Positions 7,690 to 15,649 of a stretch of 16,074 bases of DNA are shown here, piece after piece. Within the stretch, counting starts at the first letter, position 1. The number at the start of each line of letters is the position of its first letter. The DNA lies in the NCBI GenBank assembly GCA_004562915.1, contig SFQZ01000089.1, positions 1-16,074 on the forward strand, written 5' to 3'. The DNA is from a bacterium (lineage in GTDB: Bacteria > Bacillota_A > Clostridia > Lachnospirales > Lachnospiraceae). The notes beneath the pieces are model-generated. The model was not told where the DNA came from. It did no database searches and saw only the letters and a list, made by a program, of their open reading frames with translations. A program made the position numbers and the translations under genes.

Positions 7690-8385
7690 ATGGTAAAAAT
7701 ACATGGATTCAATAAATTGACACTTCTTGATTATCCTGGCAGACTGGCCTGCACGATATTTCTGGGACACTGTAATTTTCGATGCCCGTTTTGTCACAAT
7801 GCAGGATTGGTTCTTGCTCCGGAGAAAGAGCCGGTGATACCGCTAGAAGAAGTACTGGGTACTTTAAAAAAGAGAAAAGGGATTCTGGATGGGGTGTGCA
7901 TTACAGGGGGAGAACCCACGATGAGTGCGCACTTGCCGGAATTTATAGAAAGGATAAAAGAGTTGGGATATTCGGTAAAACTGGATACGAACGGAAGCAA
8001 TCCTAAGATGCTGAAAAGTCTGGTTGAAAGGAAAATGCTTGATTATGTGGCGATGGATATTAAAAATTCACCTCAGAAATATAGTATGACAACAGGTATG
8101 ACACAACTGAATCTGGATGCGATTCATGAGTCGGTTGAGTTTTTAAAAACCGGTGTGGTAGATTATGAATTTCGTACCACTGTGGTAAAAGAGCTCCACC
8201 AAAAAGAGGATATCCGCATGATTGGTAAATGGCTTTCCGGAAGCGGAAGATACTTTCTTCAGGCCTACAAGGAGTCGGAACATGTGATACATCCGGGATT
8301 TACCTGTTATGCAAAAGAACAACTGGAAAATTTCAGGGAGATGCTGCTGCAAGAAATTCCCCAGGTGGAAATCCGGGGAATTTGA
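7690..8385 (+). CDS. nrdG: Anaerobic ribonucleotide reductase activating protein (radical SAM, NrdG2-like)
   Basis: A 231-residue radical-SAM activase that would install a glycyl radical on a partner enzyme using SAM and a [4Fe-4S] cluster. The cluster motif CNFRCPFC (C28, C32, C35; CxxxCxxC) and the SAM-contact motif ITGGEPT (71-77) are clear. The opening MVKIHGFNKLTLLDYPG is characteristic of the NrdG2-type family. I chose ATG 7690 because GGAG lies 6 nt upstream and the family starts this way. ATG 7678 would add MEHR and has no SD. No class III reductase (nrdD) is adjacent, so the assignment to ribonucleotide reductase rests on family similarity. It is probably cotranscribed with the MoxR gene. 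Confidence 0.8.
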   Translation: MVKIHGFNKLTLLDYPGRLACTIFLGHCNFRCPFCHNAGLVLAPEKEPVIPLEEVLGTLKKRKGILDGVCITGGEPTMSAHLPEFIERIKELGYSVKLDTNGSNPKMLKSLVERKMLDYVAMDIKNSPQKYSMTTGMTQLNLDAIHESVEFLKTGVVDYEFRTTVVKELHQKEDIRMIGKWLSGSGRYFLQAYKESEHVIHPGFTCYAKEQLENFREMLLQEIPQVEIRGI

Positions 8386-8469
8386 AAAACACAGCAGAAA
8401 TCCTAGGATTGGTTCAGGTAGAAAATGTGTATAGATTGTTTCGCCACAGACAGAATTCATAACCCGGGA

Positions 8470-9273
8470 TTAGTATAACAGCCGATACCAGTAGCCAAAC
8501 TGACCGGAACGGATGGTATCATTTTGGGCTGGTTTAAAATTCGGAAAACCAAACATGGAAGCAAGAAACTGTTCTTTTTCATCATAGATCCCAGGAACAG
8601 CCAGGACATATTCTTTGTCGGAGGAATCGACGGATTTTCCCAGAAGGAAGTGGCGGTATGACTGGCAGCCGTGGATCAGGAACTGGTTGACGCCGATGGG
8701 TATACCATATTGACAGAGTTTAGGGATATCTTCCAGGGATAACTGTACGCATTGGTGGATAGAATCATCAAAAAACGGATGCATATGTGGATAAGTGTTC
8801 TGAATCTTCTCCCAGGGATCGATTGAAGAAGAAGCAGGGGCGGGGATTTCCAGCGAAGCCGCCTGAACCTGAGGGGTTTCCCTGTATACAGAAAAAAGCT
8901 CCGGCTGTATGGTAAGCTCTTTCCATGCGGTAGCAAAAGTTTCTCCTCCATCAGTCTGAATGTAAAGTCCTCCAAGATCCTTGATGCCATAAGGCAGATC
9001 ATTGATATTACTGTCAGGAATGGTAAAAGCACCGTAGACAGCACCCTGATGATAACCGGCATTTCCCAGGGTAAGTCCCAGCAGCTGTCCATCCACAGGG
9101 ACAAACGCATAGACATGAAAAGAGGGAGTGAAAGGGTAGATGGGAAGTTTCATATGTACTTCCAGCCGACACTGATGATTGCGTACCTCCACCCGGGAAA
9201 ACCCGCAGTTTTTTGATTTTGTATTATTGCGATATTCATAAATATAGGATACAAAACGTTGATATTCGGACAA
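8470..9273 (-). CDS. Protein of unknown function (DUF6128-like)
   Basis: A 267-residue soluble protein without signal peptide or clear membrane segment. I do not recognise a biochemical function. The N-terminal ~120 residues look beta-rich (RVEVRNHQCRLEVHMKL, then HVYAFVPVDGQLLGLTLG). A low-complexity Ala/Pro/Ser linker (about 138-150) leads to a C-terminal part with HGCQSYRHFLLGK, FGFPNFKPAQ and the terminal FGYWYR. This style matches Lachnospiraceae proteins labelled DUF6128; the name is tentative. The start is TTG at 9273 with a good SD (AAAGGAAG, 8 nt upstream on the minus strand). The gene is divergent from tadA and convergent with the radical-SAM gene. Confidence 0.7.
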   Translation of the reverse strand: MSEYQRFVSYIYEYRNNTKSKNCGFSRVEVRNHQCRLEVHMKLPIYPFTPSFHVYAFVPVDGQLLGLTLGNAGYHQGAVYGAFTIPDSNINDLPYGIKDLGGLYIQTDGGETFATAWKELTIQPELFSVYRETPQVQAASLEIPAPASSSIDPWEKIQNTYPHMHPFFDDSIHQCVQLSLEDIPKLCQYGIPIGVNQFLIHGCQSYRHFLLGKSVDSSDKEYVLAVPGIYDEKEQFLASMFGFPNFKPAQNDTIRSGQFGYWYRLLY

Positions 9274-9361
9274 ATTCGGTGCTTCCTTTCAGGGCTTTTC
9301 TATGAAAGCATATGCGTCGGAAAAATCAGGTATGACAAAAAGAAAGGGATAACAGGAGATT

Positions 9362-9865
9362 ATGGATGAAAAATTTATGAAAGAGGCAATCCGTCAGGCC
9401 CAAAAGGCATACGCCCTTATGGAAGTTCCCATCGGATGTGTGATTGTTTATGAGGGCAAAATCATTGCCCGGGGATACAATCGGAGAAATACAGATAAAA
9501 ATACACTTTCCCATGCGGAAATAAATGCAATCCGCAAAGCCAGCAAAAAGTTGGGTGACTGGCGGCTGGAAGGGTGTACCATGTATATCACTCTGGAACC
9601 TTGCCAGATGTGTGCAGGAGCGATCGTGCAGGCCAGAGTAAGCCGGGTGGTGATCGGCAGTATGAACCCCAAGGCAGGCTGCGCCGGTTCTGTTTTGAAT
9701 CTTCTGGAGATGGATCAGTTTAACCATCAGGTAGAAGTGACCAGAGGGGTTCTGGAGGAAGAGTGCAGCCAGATGCTTTCGGGATTTTTTAAAGAGTTAA
9801 GAGAAATAAAAAAAGCTCAGAAAAAACAAGTATTGACGGAAGAAAACCAAGGCAGTATAATGTAA
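9362..9865 (+). CDS. tadA: tRNA-specific adenosine deaminase TadA
   Basis: A 167-residue zinc-dependent deaminase that converts A34 to inosine in tRNA-Arg(ACG). The catalytic HAE (51-53) and the zinc ligands PCQMC (80-84) are present, with GAIVQARVSRVVIG and the GCAGS segment typical of TadA. AGGAG lies just upstream of the ATG. The last ~10 codons overlap a strong promoter for the following tRNA-Ser gene, so the end of the coding sequence has a second role. Confidence 0.95.
   Translation: MDEKFMKEAIRQAQKAYALMEVPIGCVIVYEGKIIARGYNRRNTDKNTLSHAEINAIRKASKKLGDWRLEGCTMYITLEPCQMCAGAIVQARVSRVVIGSMNPKAGCAGSVLNLLEMDQFNHQVEVTRGVLEEECSQMLSGFFKELREIKKAQKKQVLTEENQGSIM
9833..9861 (+). promoter_or_regulatory. 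tRNA-Ser promoter inside the tadA 3' end
   Basis: TTGACG (9833-9838), a 17-nt spacer and TATAAT (9856-9861) form a near-consensus sigma-A promoter entirely within tadA. The predicted start is near 9868, about 27 nt before the tRNA. Confidence 0.8.
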
Positions 9866-9894
9866 AGCGAATCTTTCAAATTGAAGAATCAAAT

Positions 9895-9982
9895 GGAGAT
9901 GTACCCAAGTGGTTGAAGGGTCCGCACTCGAAATGCGGTAGGTCGGCTTACCGGCGCAAGGGTTCAAATCCCTTCATCTCCG
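9895..9982 (+). tRNA. tRNA-Ser (CGA)
   Basis: The acceptor stem GGAGATG (9895-9901) pairs with CATCTCC (9975-9981), and the discriminator is G. The anticodon loop CTCGAAA gives CGA, reading UCG. A long variable arm (about TAGGTCGGCTTACCGGC) marks class II tRNA-Ser. GGTTCAAATCC is the T-loop. CCA is not encoded. Confidence 0.95.
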
Positions 9983-9987
9983 GTCAA

Positions 9988-10018
9988 AGAAAAGAGTCCT
10001 AAAATAGGGGCTCTTTTT
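9988..10018. terminator. Bidirectional intrinsic terminator between two tRNAs
   Basis: AAAGAGTCCT (9991-10000) and GGGGCTCTTT (10007-10016) form a 10-bp stem with two G-T wobbles and a 6-nt loop. A T-run follows on the plus strand and a matching T-rich tail on the minus strand. It can therefore end tRNA-Ser and tRNA-Ala transcripts from opposite sides. Confidence 0.85.
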
Positions 10019-10045
10019 GATTTGTTTGATATGATTTGTTTATAA

Positions 10046-10118
10046 TGGAGCATACGGGATTCGAACCCGTGACCTCAACAATGCGAATGTTACGCGCTCC
10101 CAACTGCGCTAATGCCCC
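10046..10118 (-). tRNA. tRNA-Ala (CGC)
   Basis: A 73-nt cloverleaf on the minus strand. GGGGCAT pairs with ATGCTCC, giving the G3:U70 wobble that is the identity element of tRNA-Ala. The anticodon loop TTCGCAT gives CGC, reading GCG. The T-arm is CGGGTTCGAATCCCG. CCA is not encoded. Confidence 0.95.
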
Positions 10119-10126
10119 ATGAAATC

Positions 10127-10154
10127 AGTATAGCACTCTCGAAAGAAAATGCAA
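10127..10154 (-). promoter_or_regulatory. tRNA-Ala promoter
   Basis: On the minus strand TTGCAT (10149-10154), a 16-nt spacer and TATACT (10127-10132) with the extended -10 TGC directly before it, ending about 8 nt from the tRNA 5' end. Confidence 0.6.
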
Positions 10155-10161
10155 GAAATCT

Positions 10162-10245
10162 TTGCATAGTGTATGATTTTGCAATGTGATTTGTGTTGCA
10201 CCCGGATGCAAATCGTGATATTTTGATATCGGATTTACTATGCAA
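10162..10245. promoter_or_regulatory. Inverted repeat and TGCA cluster upstream of MATE gene
   Basis: TTGCATAGT (10162-10170) and ACTATGCAA (10237-10245) are perfect 9-bp inverted copies spanning the upstream region. Between them are further TGCA cores at 10180, 10197 and 10207. A promoter candidate lies inside: TTGCAC (10196-10201), 17 nt, TATTTT (10219-10224) preceded by TGA. This arrangement suggests a repressor or activator site. No adjacent regulator gene is present. Confidence 0.4.
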
Positions 10246-10259
10246 TGAGGTGGAAAAGC

Positions 10260-11612
10260 GTGAAAATTGATAAAGCGTTCTATAAAAAATTCTTTTCTAT
10301 GTATGTGGCGCTGGTACTGCAGAATGTAATTACGATCAGTGTCAATCTGGCGGATAATATTATGTTGGGAGCATATAGCGAGACAGCATTATCCGGTGTG
10401 GCGGCGGTAAATCAGATTCAGTTTGTGTATCAGCAGCTTTTATTTGCCGTGGGAGAAGGGCTGGTGATCTTCTGCAGTCAGTACTGGGGAAAAAGACAGA
10501 CCGGACCAATGAAAAAGATTGCAGCCACGGCAATGTATACTGCGTTGACGATTGGAATCCTTTTATTTGCGCTTATGAGTCTATTTCCGGTGCAGGCATT
10601 GAAGATATTTACAATGGAGGAATCAATCATAGCGGAAGGAGTGCGGTATCTGAATATTATCCGCTTTACCTATTTGTTTTTTGCCGTTACACAGATCCTG
10701 CTGGCAACACTGCGCAGCGTAGGAACTGTAAAAATCGCGTTTTATCTGTCAATCATGACCTTCTTTGTAAACTGTGGAATCAATTATGTTATGATATTCG
10801 GACACTTTGGGGCACCGGAGATGGGAGCGGCAGGTGCTGCCATCGGGACTTTGACAGCCAGAATTCTGGAGATGATAGTTCTGCTTGTATTTGTTATGAA
10901 AGAAGAAAATATTCTCAGACTGCGCCTTCGAGATTATCTGAGTTTTGACAAAACATTGAGTAAAGACTACTTTAAGATCTCAACGCCGATGATGATCACT
11001 CAGGGATTGTGGGGAGTGAATACAGCCCTGCAGACAGCCATTCTGGGCCATATGACAGCGGCGGCGATTGCGGCAAACAGTGCTGCGTCAAACCTGTTTC
11101 TGCTGGTAAAATCAACAGCTGTAGGAGCAGCATCCACAGCTTCTGTTATGATCGGAGAAGCTGTCGGAACAGGAAATATGGCGCGGGTGAAAACCTATGC
11201 CCGCAGAATGCAGGTGATGTTTCTGATCATTGGAGTGATATCGGGAACGGTGCTGTTTTTCCTTCGTATTCCGATCCTTTCTCTCTATGATTTACAACCG
11301 GAAACGAAAAAAATGGCAAATACATTTTTGATGATTCTGAGTGTGGTCTGTGTAGGGATGTCTTATCAGATGGCAACCAATACCGGTATTATCCGCGGCG
11401 GCGGTAATGCCATGTATGTGGTAAAACTGGATCTTGTCAGCATTTGGATGATCGTACTTCCGGTATCCTTTTTTGTTGCATTTGTGTTGAAAGCATCGCC
11501 GGCAGTGGTTGTATGCTGTCTGAACGCAGATCAGATATTTAAATGTATCCCTGCTTTTATTGTGGCAAACCACGGCAAATGGGTGCGGACACTGACCCGG
11601 GATGACGTGTAG
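10260..11612 (+). CDS. MATE family efflux transporter
   Basis: A 450-residue integral membrane protein with about 12 predicted transmembrane helices, of the multidrug and toxic compound extrusion superfamily (Na+ or H+ antiport of organic cations or drugs). Seen: an N-terminal helix followed by NVITISVNLADNIMLG, the matching position of the MATE signature, and a repeat-like second half (GVNTALQTAILGHM). The start GTG at 10260 has AGGTGG 6 nt upstream. ATG 10245 would add five residues and lies inside the inverted repeat. The substrate is unknown. It is convergent with the next MATE gene, with only 23 bp between the stops and no obvious terminator. Confidence 0.88.
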   Translation: MKIDKAFYKKFFSMYVALVLQNVITISVNLADNIMLGAYSETALSGVAAVNQIQFVYQQLLFAVGEGLVIFCSQYWGKRQTGPMKKIAATAMYTALTIGILLFALMSLFPVQALKIFTMEESIIAEGVRYLNIIRFTYLFFAVTQILLATLRSVGTVKIAFYLSIMTFFVNCGINYVMIFGHFGAPEMGAAGAAIGTLTARILEMIVLLVFVMKEENILRLRLRDYLSFDKTLSKDYFKISTPMMITQGLWGVNTALQTAILGHMTAAAIAANSAASNLFLLVKSTAVGAASTASVMIGEAVGTGNMARVKTYARRMQVMFLIIGVISGTVLFFLRIPILSLYDLQPETKKMANTFLMILSVVCVGMSYQMATNTGIIRGGGNAMYVVKLDLVSIWMIVLPVSFFVAFVLKASPAVVVCCLNADQIFKCIPAFIVANHGKWVRTLTRDDV

Positions 11613-11635
11613 CTTCCCAAGCGGAGTCAGTTCTT

Positions 11636-12958
11636 CTACATTTTTCTGCAGGTGACAAAATAATATGGTATCTCAAACAGAAGCATGACTGACCATCCGA
11701 TCACACAGGAAAATGTTATGCCTACTATTCCCAGTTTTGGCGCGAGGATATAAGTACACAGGGTACGGATGGAGATCTGGATGGCAGTTCCGATAATGGT
11801 GGTATACATTTTCCCCATTCCCCGGAAAAATCCCTGAAATCCGTTGGTCAGTGCCGGCCAGAGATAGAAAACAGACATATACATAAGGTACTGACTACCC
11901 AGCCGGATTACCATGTCGGCTCCGTCTCCCGTCACAAATAATGAGACGATTGGAGTTCTGAAAAATGCGGTTATGGTTCCGATCAAGATCCAGTAACAGA
12001 GTTCCAGACGGATGCCTGCCCGAAATCCCTTCCGGATCCGGTCATTTTTTTGTGCACCTCTGTTCTGTGCAATATAGGTGGAAATTGCGGAGGCGATTCC
12101 CTGCTCGGGAATACAGGCAAAATCATCTACTCTTGTCACTGCATTGAATGCGGCAATCACACTGACACCCAGAGCGTTGACCTGTCCCTGGATTAATACT
12201 TTACCGATAGGTTGGACAGCCTGTTGAAATGCGGTCGGTCCGCCGTAATTCAAAATTTGCTTCAGAATCGTGCGGTCGATTTTCCACTGGTCTTTATCCG
12301 GCCAGAGTTCTTTTTCCTTTGTCAGCATGTAGCTGCCTGCCAGAATGGCGGAGAAGGCTTCCGCAACGACGGTTGTAACTGCACTGCATACAATACCGAA
12401 ACCAAAGATTCCAAGAAAAATCAGATCCAGAACGGCATTCAAAACAGAGGAAAATGCCAGAAATTTCAAAGGAGTTTTGGAATCACCGACACTTTTCAGT
12501 CCGGCAGACAGCGCATTATAAAAGAACGTAAACGGTATCCCCAGAAAAGTGATCCGCAGATAGATCACAGTAATATCAAAAATCTCTTTCGGTACAGCCA
12601 TGAGCCGTAAAATAGAGGGAGTCAGGATAATGCAGCATGCTGCTACGAGGAAACCGCCACATGCTCCGGAAAGGAGCATAGTTGCCATGGACTTGCGCAG
12701 CTTTTGAAAATTTTTTTTACCAAAATACTCACTCATTAATACACCGGAGCCGATACAAAGTCCGGTGATTGCAAGAATCACCAGATTCATGACCGGACCG
12801 GCAATTCCTTCCGCTGCCAAAGCGTCTTTTCCGATAAATCTTCCCGCAATAATAGAATCTATAGCATTGTAAGCCAGCTGCAGCCAATTACCCAGCAGCA
12901 GAGGCAGAGCATATCGCCACAGATGGCTGTGGGCAGAACCTGTTGTCATGTTACGCAT
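11636..12958 (-). CDS. MATE family efflux transporter
   Basis: A 440-residue MATE protein on the minus strand, of a different subgroup from its convergent neighbour. Seen: LPLLLGNWLQLAYNAIDSII in the first helix pair, AGRFIGKDALAAEGIAGPV (the typical MATE loop), and NALSAGLKSVGDSKTPL. About 12 hydrophobic segments are present. I chose ATG 12958 (GGAAG 10 nt upstream). The frame stays open to a TTG at 13009 but that has no SD. The substrate cannot be deduced. Confidence 0.88.
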   Translation of the reverse strand: MRNMTTGSAHSHLWRYALPLLLGNWLQLAYNAIDSIIAGRFIGKDALAAEGIAGPVMNLVILAITGLCIGSGVLMSEYFGKKNFQKLRKSMATMLLSGACGGFLVAACCIILTPSILRLMAVPKEIFDITVIYLRITFLGIPFTFFYNALSAGLKSVGDSKTPLKFLAFSSVLNAVLDLIFLGIFGFGIVCSAVTTVVAEAFSAILAGSYMLTKEKELWPDKDQWKIDRTILKQILNYGGPTAFQQAVQPIGKVLIQGQVNALGVSVIAAFNAVTRVDDFACIPEQGIASAISTYIAQNRGAQKNDRIRKGFRAGIRLELCYWILIGTITAFFRTPIVSLFVTGDGADMVIRLGSQYLMYMSVFYLWPALTNGFQGFFRGMGKMYTTIIGTAIQISIRTLCTYILAPKLGIVGITFSCVIGWSVMLLFEIPYYFVTCRKM

Positions 12959-13103
12959 AAATCTCACACTTCCGTTTTCCAAATTTCTTTCTTTTCTACT
13001 ATACGTCAAAAACAGAATCCATACAAGAAGTCAAAATCCATCCATTAAGAAGTCAGAATTTGCTCTGGATTTTCTGTATTTTATGAGATAACATAGAACC
13101 AGA

Positions 13104-13127
13104 AACTGTCAGATCCAGTGGACAGTT
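13104..13127. promoter_or_regulatory. Operator-like inverted repeat upstream of GH3 gene
   Basis: AACTGTC (13104-13110) and GACAGTT (13121-13127) are perfect complements 10 nt apart, ending 30 nt before the GH3 ATG. It may be a binding site for a sugar-responsive repressor or a leader hairpin. No T-run follows. Confidence 0.4.
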
Positions 13128-13157
13128 AACGCAAGTTGATAACAGGAGGAAAAAGGG

Positions 13158-15524
13158 ATGAATAAATGGACGAGAGCACTTTACCAGCCATGTCTGCCAA
13201 TCGGAAAAGATGGAAAAAGAGTGACAGGATGTGCAGAACACATTCAATTGTCGAGAGAAGCGGCAGCAGAGGGAATGGTTCTTTTGAAAAATGATGGCTG
13301 TGTATTGCCATTTGCAAAAGGAACCAGACTGGCACTGTTTGGAAAAGCCAGTGTTGACTATGTAAAAGGCGGTGGCGGAAGTGGTGATGTAACGGTTGCT
13401 TATATTCGAAGCCTGCAGGAAGGACTTGAGTATAAAGAAAAAGAAGGAAAGGTACAGATACTTGCATCTTTGGGAGATTTTTACAGAGAAAATATCCGTA
13501 AGCAGTATGCGGAAGGTGTCCTGCCGGGACAGACGGCAGAGCCTGAGATTCCGGAAAATCTGTTGAAAGAAGCAAAGGCATGGGCAGATGCAGCAGTTAT
13601 TTCCATTTGCCGTTTTTCCGGTGAAGGCTGGGACAGAAAAGGAATTCCGGGAGACGGTGATTTCTATCTGACAAAAGAAGAGAAGAATATGGTAGATACG
13701 GTAACTGCCAATTTTAAGAAAGTAGTCGTAGTTTTGAATGTGGGAGGTATGGTGGATACCTCCTGGTTCAAACATAATGACCGGATCCAGGGTGTACTTC
13801 TTGCATGGCAGGGTGGTATGGAAGGTGGTATGGCAGCAGCAGATCTTCTGTGCGGCGATGGTAATCCTTCCGGAAAATTGACGGATACGTTTGCGGGATC
13901 TTTCGATGATTATCCATCCTCTGCCGGGTTCAATGATTCGGAAGATTATGTAGATTATAACGAAGATATTTATGTGGGTTATCGTTATTTTGAGACGATT
14001 CCGGGAGCGGCTTCCAAGGTCAATTATCCATTCGGATATGGTCTTTCTTATACAACATTTCTTTTAGAAGTTGTCGGAGCAAGAGAGGAACAGGGAAAAA
14101 TCAAAGCGGATGTCCGGGTGACCAATACCGGTGACTGTGCAGGTAAAGAAGTGGTTCAGCTGTATTATACAGCACCTCAGGGAGTTTTGGGAAAACCGGC
14201 AAAAGTACTGGGAGCGTTTAAGAAAACCCGTCTTCTTCAGTCGGGTGAATCTCAGTTTATTTCTCTGGAAATGGAAGTTTCTGTGATGGCATCCTATGAT
14301 GATCTGGGTAAAATCACAAAATCTGCCTATGTTCTGGAAAAAGGAAGTTATCATTTCTGGGTGGGAACTTCTGTCAGAGATGTGCAGTCGGTCGATTTGC
14401 AGATTACTCTGGATGACGACAAGGTGGTGGAACAGTTGACAGAGAAATGTGCTCCGCTGCTTCTAAAAGAAAGAATGCTGGCTGACGGTACCTGTGAACC
14501 TCTTCCTGTACAGGAAAAGGAATTTGAGAAAAATGGTCTGATTCCGCAGAATATTGATACACTGGAAGGAGTAATTCCACAGGTACGTCCGATTCCCCAG
14601 ATGCATATGCCATGGGCAAAAACAGAAGAAGAACTGAAAAAGTATATGTTGAGTGAAGTGGCAGATGGAAAAATTACTCTGGATGAGTTTATGGAGCAGT
14701 TAACAGATGAACAGATTGCAGATCTTCTGGGAGGCCAGTCCAATACAGGAGTAGCAAATACCTTTGGTATGGGAAATCTTCCGGAATATGGTATACCGAA
14801 TATTATGACAGCAGACGGTCCGGCAGGTCTGAGAATTCAGCCGGAGTGTGGAGTATGTACGACCGCATGGCCCTGTGCAACACTTCTTGCCTGCACATGG
14901 AATCCAGATCTGGTGCGCAAAGTGGGTGCTGCGGGAGCAGCTGAAGTAAAAGAAAACAATATTGGTATCTGGCTCACGCCGGCTATGAATATCCACAGAA
15001 GTCCTCTTTGCGGACGAAATTTTGAATATTATTCGGAAGATCCGCTGATCTCCGGAAAAATGGGAGCGGCAATGATTCAGGGCATTCAGTCACAACATAT
15101 CGGTGCTTCCATGAAGCATTTCTGCTGTAACAATAAAGAAACAAACAGAAAAGACAGTGATTCCCGGGTATCCGAAAGAGCCCTGCGTGAAATATACCTG
15201 AAAGGCTTTGAAATTGCAGTAAAAGAAGCTCAGCCATGGACGATCATGAGTTCTTATAATCTTATGAACGGCTGTCCCACATCCTGCAATCCGGAACTTC
15301 TTACAGGCATTTTGAGAGAAGAGTGGGGATTTGAAGGTATGGTTACTACAGATTGGTGGAACCATGCAGAACACTATCTGGAGACAAAAGCAGGAGGAGA
15401 TATCAAGATGGGCTGCGGCTATCCGGAAAGAGTGATGGAAGCAAAAGAGAAAGGTCTGATTACACGGGAAGAAATGGAAGTCTGTGTAAAAAGGATTTTG
15501 CAGATGATTCTGAAGGTGGACTGA
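13158..15524 (+). CDS. GH3 beta-glucosidase-type glycosidase, permuted domain order
   Basis: A 788-residue glycoside hydrolase family 3 enzyme whose usual order is reversed. The alpha/beta sandwich (GH3 C-domain) comes first (about 30-300), with SGEGWDR (154-160) carrying the likely acid/base E156. An Fn3-like domain follows (about 310-420). The TIM barrel is last (about 500-780), with TADGPAGLRIQ, KHFCCNN (from 653) and the nucleophile Asp732 in GMVTTDWW. This order is known in some Ruminococcus and Butyrivibrio beta-glucosidases. There is no signal peptide, so it is expected to act in the cytoplasm on imported oligosaccharides or glycosides; the exact substrate is unknown. AGGAGG lies 8 nt upstream of the ATG. 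No transporter or regulator is adjacent. It is a monocistronic unit ended by a terminator at 15584. Confidence 0.92.
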   Translation: MNKWTRALYQPCLPIGKDGKRVTGCAEHIQLSREAAAEGMVLLKNDGCVLPFAKGTRLALFGKASVDYVKGGGGSGDVTVAYIRSLQEGLEYKEKEGKVQILASLGDFYRENIRKQYAEGVLPGQTAEPEIPENLLKEAKAWADAAVISICRFSGEGWDRKGIPGDGDFYLTKEEKNMVDTVTANFKKVVVVLNVGGMVDTSWFKHNDRIQGVLLAWQGGMEGGMAAADLLCGDGNPSGKLTDTFAGSFDDYPSSAGFNDSEDYVDYNEDIYVGYRYFETIPGAASKVNYPFGYGLSYTTFLLEVVGAREEQGKIKADVRVTNTGDCAGKEVVQLYYTAPQGVLGKPAKVLGAFKKTRLLQSGESQFISLEMEVSVMASYDDLGKITKSAYVLEKGSYHFWVGTSVRDVQSVDLQITLDDDKVVEQLTEKCAPLLLKERMLADGTCEPLPVQEKEFEKNGLIPQNIDTLEGVIPQVRPIPQMHMPWAKTEEELKKYMLSEVADGKITLDEFMEQLTDEQIADLLGGQSNTGVANTFGMGNLPEYGIPNIMTADGPAGLRIQPECGVCTTAWPCATLLACTWNPDLVRKVGAAGAAEVKENNIGIWLTPAMNIHRSPLCGRNFEYYSEDPLISGKMGAAMIQGIQSQHIGASMKHFCCNNKETNRKDSDSRVSERALREIYLKGFEIAVKEAQPWTIMSSYNLMNGCPTSCNPELLTGILREEWGFEGMVTTDWWNHAEHYLETKAGGDIKMGCGYPERVMEAKEKGLITREEMEVCVKRILQMILKVD

Positions 15525-15583
15525 TAAAGATAGGGCTTCTATCCGTCGACCTGAACGTTTGAAAGAAATCACACCAGTCAAAA

Positions 15584-15632
15584 AAAGGGTAATTGGAAAA
15601 TATATCAAATATCTCCAATTGCCCTTTATTAT
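15584..15632 (+). terminator. Intrinsic terminator after GH3 gene
   Basis: AAAGGGTAATTGGA (15584-15597) pairs with TCCAATTGCCCTTT (15614-15627), a 14-bp stem with one wobble, and a T-rich tail follows. The A-run before the stem means it could also stop minus-strand transcription coming from the SRP RNA gene. Confidence 0.85.
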
Positions 15633-15649
15633 CTTTGAAAAAAATATTT

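Noticed and set aside
8399..8410. 12-bp palindrome AATCCTAGGATT as terminator of the radical-SAM gene
   Set aside because: It has no loop and no T-run; best read as chance or a minor protein site.
3177..10118. Functional link between alaX and the tRNA-Ala gene
   Set aside because: They are about 6 kb apart on different transcripts; the proximity is not evidence of a link.
12959..13009. TTG start of the second MATE protein at 13009
   Set aside because: It has no SD; ATG 12958 follows a GGAAG and gives a family-like N-terminus.
13053..13775. Minus-strand 240-codon open frame
   Set aside because: It is antisense to the GH3 gene, Cys/Phe-rich as expected from a reverse shadow frame, and has no ribosome binding site.
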